From Roseovarius arcticus (GTDB lineage Bacteria > Pseudomonadota > Alphaproteobacteria > Rhodobacterales > Rhodobacteraceae), in assembly GCF_006125015.1 (NCBI RefSeq), contig NZ_SZZN01000001.1:62001-126000 (forward strand): a stretch of 64,000 bases of DNA, given 5' to 3'. Numbering within the stretch: position 1 is the stretch's first letter; each line of letters begins with the position of its first letter. The notes under the pieces are model-generated. The model searched no databases. It was not told the DNA's origin and worked only from the letters and a program-made list of their open reading frames with translations. The position numbers were made by a program, and so were the translations under genes. This document shows, one piece after another, positions 61,008 through 64,000 of this stretch.

Positions 61008-63266
61008 ATGAACCAGATGCCCACCAAAGCCGAGATCCTCCAATGGATCACCGATAACCCAACCCTCGGCGCCAAGCGCGAGATCGCCAAGGCGTTCGGC
61101 ATCAAGGGTGCCGCAAGGATCGATCTCAAGCGCATCCTCAAAGAGCTGGAGGCCGAGGGCCATCTGGAAAAGCGGAAAAAGACTTACCGCGATCCTGATC
61201 GCTTGCCGCCCGTTAGCGTCCTACAAGTCTTGGGCACCACCCCCGATGGCGACCAACTGGCCAGGCCGCTGGAATGGCATGGGGACGGGCAGGAGCCTGT
61301 CGTCCTGCTGATCCCCCGCGCGTCCGATCCAGCACTGGGCGAGGGCGAGCGTATATTGGCCAAGCTGCAACTGGTCACAGGCGAGGCGCATCATTACGAG
61401 GCGCGGCTGATCCGGCGCATCGGGACGAACCCGTTGAAAGTGCTGGGCATCTTCCGCAAAGGGTCCGACGGGGGGCGCATCCTTCCCATTGACAAGGGGC
61501 AGGGTAAAGAATGGCAGGTGGACGCTGCGCAGGCTGGCGGCGCGCAGGATGGCGAGCTGGTCGAGGCGGAGCAATCGGGTCCGAAGGGCCGCATGGGCCT
61601 CCCACGTGCACGCATCACCGCGCGCCTTGGCGATCCGTCGGCGCCGCGCGCCGTGTCGCTGATCGCGATCCACCAGCACGGCATCCCCGATGAATTCCCC
61701 GACGCCGTAATCGCCAGCGCCGACGCGATGAAGCCTGCCGGTTTGGCAGGCCGCGAGGATTTGCGCGATCTGCCGCTGGTCACGATCGACCCCGCTGACG
61801 CGCGCGACCACGACGATGCCTGCTATGCCCACGCCGATGACGATCCCAAGAACGCGGGCGGTCACGTCCTCTGGGTCGCCATCGCAGATGTAGCGCATTA
61901 CGTGACACCCGGCTCTGCGCTGGACGATGAGGCGCGGCTGCGCGGCAACTCCAGCTACTTTCCCGACCGCGTCGTGCCAATGCTGCCAGACCGGCTGTCG
62001 GGTGATCTGTGCTCACTGCACGAGGGCGTGCCGCGCGCGTGCATTGCTGTGCGAATGAGGATCAATGAGTTTGGCGAGAAAATCGGCCAGACGTTCCACC
62101 GGGGCATCATGCGCTCGATCGCGTCACTGACCTATCAGGAGGTGCAGGCGGCGATGGATGGCTCGCCAAGCGCGCGCTGTGCTGAGATGATGGACGACGT
62201 GATCCGCCCGCTTTATGCCGCCTACGACGCGCTAAAAATTGCGCGCAAGAACCGCCAGCCACTGGATCTGGACCTGCCCGAGCGCAAGGTCGTGCTTAGC
62301 GATGAGGGCAAGGTCCTCAGCGTCAATTTCACTGACCGGCTGGATGCGCACAAGCTGATCGAAGAATTTATGGTGCTAGCCAATGTCGCCGCCGCCGAGA
62401 CGCTGGCCGCCAAGAAAACCGCGCTCCTTTTCCGCGTGCACGAAGAACCACCGGAGGAAAAGCTGGACACGCTGCGCGACGTGGCCGAGGCGGCGGGGCT
62501 GGTTCTGGCCAAGGGGCAAGTGCTGAAAACCGCGCATATCAATGCGCTGCTGCACGGCGCCGCTGGCACCGACCATGCCGAGCAGATTAACATGAGCACC
62601 TTGCGTGCCATGACGCAGGCCTATTATTCGCCCAGCAATTTCAGCCACTTCGGCCTTGCGCTGCTATCCTATGCGCATTTCACTTCGCCCATCCGGCGCT
62701 ATGCCGATCTGGTTGTGCACCGCGCACTGATCACCGCACATGGCTGGGGCGATGATGGACTAGCACCCGGCGAAGAGGACCGGCTGGAGGCGACGGCCAA
62801 GCATATCTCGGACACCGAGCGGCGCAGTATGATGGCCGAGCGGGACACCAATGACCGCTACTTGGCCGCGTTCCTTAGCGAGCGCGTTGGCGAGGAATTC
62901 ACCGGGCGCATCAGCGGCATCGCGAAGTTTGGCGCGTTCGTGAGGCTGGACGAGACGGGCGCGGATGGCCTCATTCCGATGCGTAATCTGGGGCACGAGT
63001 ATTTTCACTTTGACGCGGATAGCGCCACCCTCATGGGCTCCGATTCGGGGCGGATCATTTCACTGGGCCAGCGCGTGACGGTCAAGCTGTCCGAGGCCGC
63101 GCCGGTGACGGGTGGCATCGCACTTGAGCTGATCAGCATCGAGGGCAAGGACATGCCGCAGGGGCGCGGTCGTGCGCGTGGCAAGCCGCCCAAGCGCAAG
63201 ATGGGTGCGGCAAAGAAGAAGGCGGCCAAGACGAAAAAGAAGGTTGAGCGGACGCGCCGCAGCTAG
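61008..63266 (+). CDS. rnr: Ribonuclease R
   Basis: A 752-residue 3'-5' exoribonuclease. It has an N-terminal helix-turn-helix-like segment (about 1-60), cold-shock domains, the RNB catalytic domain with 'TIDPADARDHDDACYA' (metal-binding Asp residues) and 'NSSYFPDRVVPMLPDRLSGDLCSL', 'HFTSPIRRYADLVVHR', and a C-terminal S1 domain ('FTGRISGIAKFGAFVRL'). The tail is very Lys/Arg-rich, as often in RNase R. It follows the TIGR04282-like gene by 38 bases and converges on purK. Confidence 0.94.
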   Translation: MNQMPTKAEILQWITDNPTLGAKREIAKAFGIKGAARIDLKRILKELEAEGHLEKRKKTYRDPDRLPPVSVLQVLGTTPDGDQLARPLEWHGDGQEPVVLLIPRASDPALGEGERILAKLQLVTGEAHHYEARLIRRIGTNPLKVLGIFRKGSDGGRILPIDKGQGKEWQVDAAQAGGAQDGELVEAEQSGPKGRMGLPRARITARLGDPSAPRAVSLIAIHQHGIPDEFPDAVIASADAMKPAGLAGREDLRDLPLVTIDPADARDHDDACYAHADDDPKNAGGHVLWVAIADVAHYVTPGSALDDEARLRGNSSYFPDRVVPMLPDRLSGDLCSLHEGVPRACIAVRMRINEFGEKIGQTFHRGIMRSIASLTYQEVQAAMDGSPSARCAEMMDDVIRPLYAAYDALKIARKNRQPLDLDLPERKVVLSDEGKVLSVNFTDRLDAHKLIEEFMVLANVAAAETLAAKKTALLFRVHEEPPEEKLDTLRDVAEAAGLVLAKGQVLKTAHINALLHGAAGTDHAEQINMSTLRAMTQAYYSPSNFSHFGLALLSYAHFTSPIRRYADLVVHRALITAHGWGDDGLAPGEEDRLEATAKHISDTERRSMMAERDTNDRYLAAFLSERVGEEFTGRISGIAKFGAFVRLDETGADGLIPMRNLGHEYFHFDADSATLMGSDSGRIISLGQRVTVKLSEAAPVTGGIALELISIEGKDMPQGRGRARGKPPKRKMGAAKKKAAKTKKKVERTRRS

Positions 63267-63269
63267 GGC

Positions 63270-64000
63270 TTAGGCAGGGCCGGTCACGCGGTTGACATGG
63301 CCCATCTTTCGGCCCGGCCTCACCTCGGCCTTGCCATAAAGATGCAGCGCGCAGGTGCCATCGCGGGCCAGATCAGGTACGCGGTCCATGTCATCGCCGA
63401 TCAGATTCTCCATCACCACGTTCGAGTGCCGTTTTCCGTCGCCGAGTGGCCATCCGGCAACGGCGCGGATGTGCTGTTCAAACTGGTCGATGGTGCAGCC
63501 ATTTTGCGTCCAATGACCGGAGTTGTGCACCCGGGGGGCGATCTCATTCACAATCAGGCCATCCTCGGTGACGAACAGCTCGACGCCCATGACGCCGACG
63601 TAGTCCAGTTTGTTCAGGATCTGCGCGGCCAGCAGCACAGCATCGCTTCGCTGAGCTGGCGAAAGGCGCGCAGGGATGGTTGTGGTGCGCAGAATCCCCG
63701 CCTCATGCACGTTCTCGCCGGGATCGTAGGCTGACACGTCGCCAGCGGCATTGCGCGCCGCGATCACCGAAACCTCATGGCTGAAATCTACAAAGCCCTC
63801 GTAGATCGACGGTGCGCCGTTCATGTCCGCCAGCGCGCCTTCGGCCTCATTGGGGTCCGAAATGCGCGCTTGCCCCTTGCCGTCATAGCCAAAGCGCCGC
63901 GTTTTCAAAATTGCAGGCAAACCGATCTCGTTCATTGCCTGCGTGATGTCGACGCCGTCGTCGATCGCCGCAAATGGCGCAGTTTTTAGCCCCAACTCGT
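63270..64000 (-). CDS. purK: 5-(carboxyamino)imidazole ribonucleotide synthase PurK, C-terminal part
   Basis: An ATP-grasp enzyme of purine synthesis, cut by the window edge; its N-terminal third lies beyond 64000. The visible part starts '..ELGLKTAPFAAI' and includes 'GLPAILKTRRFGYDGKGQ', 'FEGFVDFSHEVSVIAAR'-like text ('YEGFVDFSHEVSVIA'), 'GVMGVELFVTEDGLIVNEIAPRVHNSGHWTQNGC' and 'SNVVMENLIGDD'. These are standard PurK motifs. It ends three bases from the rnr stop, so the genes converge tightly. Confidence 0.93.
   Translation of the reverse strand, partial: ELGLKTAPFAAIDDGVDITQAMNEIGLPAILKTRRFGYDGKGQARISDPNEAEGALADMNGAPSIYEGFVDFSHEVSVIAARNAAGDVSAYDPGENVHEAGILRTTTIPARLSPAQRSDAVLLAAQILNKLDYVGVMGVELFVTEDGLIVNEIAPRVHNSGHWTQNGCTIDQFEQHIRAVAGWPLGDGKRHSNVVMENLIGDDMDRVPDLARDGTCALHLYGKAEVRPGRKMGHVNRVTGPA

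Noticed and set aside
63160..63266. Lys/Arg-rich repeat-like end of rnr considered as a frameshifted extension
   Set aside because: Basic tails are usual for RNase R and the frame closes cleanly before purK.

Overview
The window looks like a chromosomal segment of a marine alphaproteobacterium of the Rhodobacteraceae (Roseobacter group). It is GC-rich and gene-dense, with many ATGA or one-base overlaps between genes. It carries family hallmarks: tauR-xsc next to a soeABC-type sulfite dehydrogenase, a DUF1523 pair, Hint_2-domain proteins, IalB, type-1365-like SerC and PutA with a divergent Lrp regulator. I saw no insertion sequence, phage, CRISPR array or rRNA operon. One tRNA-Leu(UAA) is present.

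Layout. 1-3 kb: glycolate oxidase glcD(partial)-glcE-glcF. 3-5.3 kb: two tandem secreted trypsin-like proteases and an Hsp20 with a heat-shock-type promoter. 5.3-9.2 kb (minus): aldehyde dehydrogenase gabD, a GluR0-type ligand-gated K+ channel and a self-processing P1 aminopeptidase. 9.3-11.5 kb: creatinase and two small membrane proteins. 11.6-21.2 kb: a C2-sulfonate module, tauR, xsc, ackA, soeA, a 51-residue membrane ORF, soeB, soeC and hutD. 21.2-21.7 kb: a hairpin-rich intergenic region. 21.7-29.6 kb (minus): rpsA, cmk, a LOV histidine kinase, a trans-sulfuration lyase and ileS. 29.8-37.4 kb: truncated haemoglobin, an HD-domain protein, DUF2235 hydrolase, metF/metR, an orphan Hint protein, suhB, a GFA protein and rhomboid. 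37.4-42.2 kb: putA/putR, a TPR protein and tRNA-Leu. 42.3-50.1 kb: an AlkX-like glycosylase, a periplasmic unknown, panBC, serA-serC and divergent serB. 50.2-59 kb: YCII, asparaginase, IalB, rlmN, a 63-aa protein, LOG, dapD and two adjacent Hint proteins on the opposite strand. 59.2-64 kb: dapE, a TIGR04282-type transferase, rnr and purK (partial).

How genes work together. The clearest system is 11.6-20.6 kb. TauR would activate xsc; Xsc splits sulfoacetaldehyde into acetyl phosphate and sulfite; AckA takes acetyl phosphate to acetate and ATP; a SoeABC-like membrane enzyme oxidises sulfite to sulfate on the cytoplasmic side. Two details look unusual. An acetate kinase stands where related clusters are remembered to carry phosphotransacetylase (pta), and a 51-residue single-helix membrane protein is translationally coupled between soeA and soeB. 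Serine synthesis (serA, serC, serB), pantothenate (panB, panC), lysine (dapD, dapE) and proline catabolism (putA with its regulator) are compact housekeeping groups. Sensory genes include a GluR0-like channel and a LOV blue-light kinase. All functional calls come from reading the sequence and remembered family features; no database search was run.
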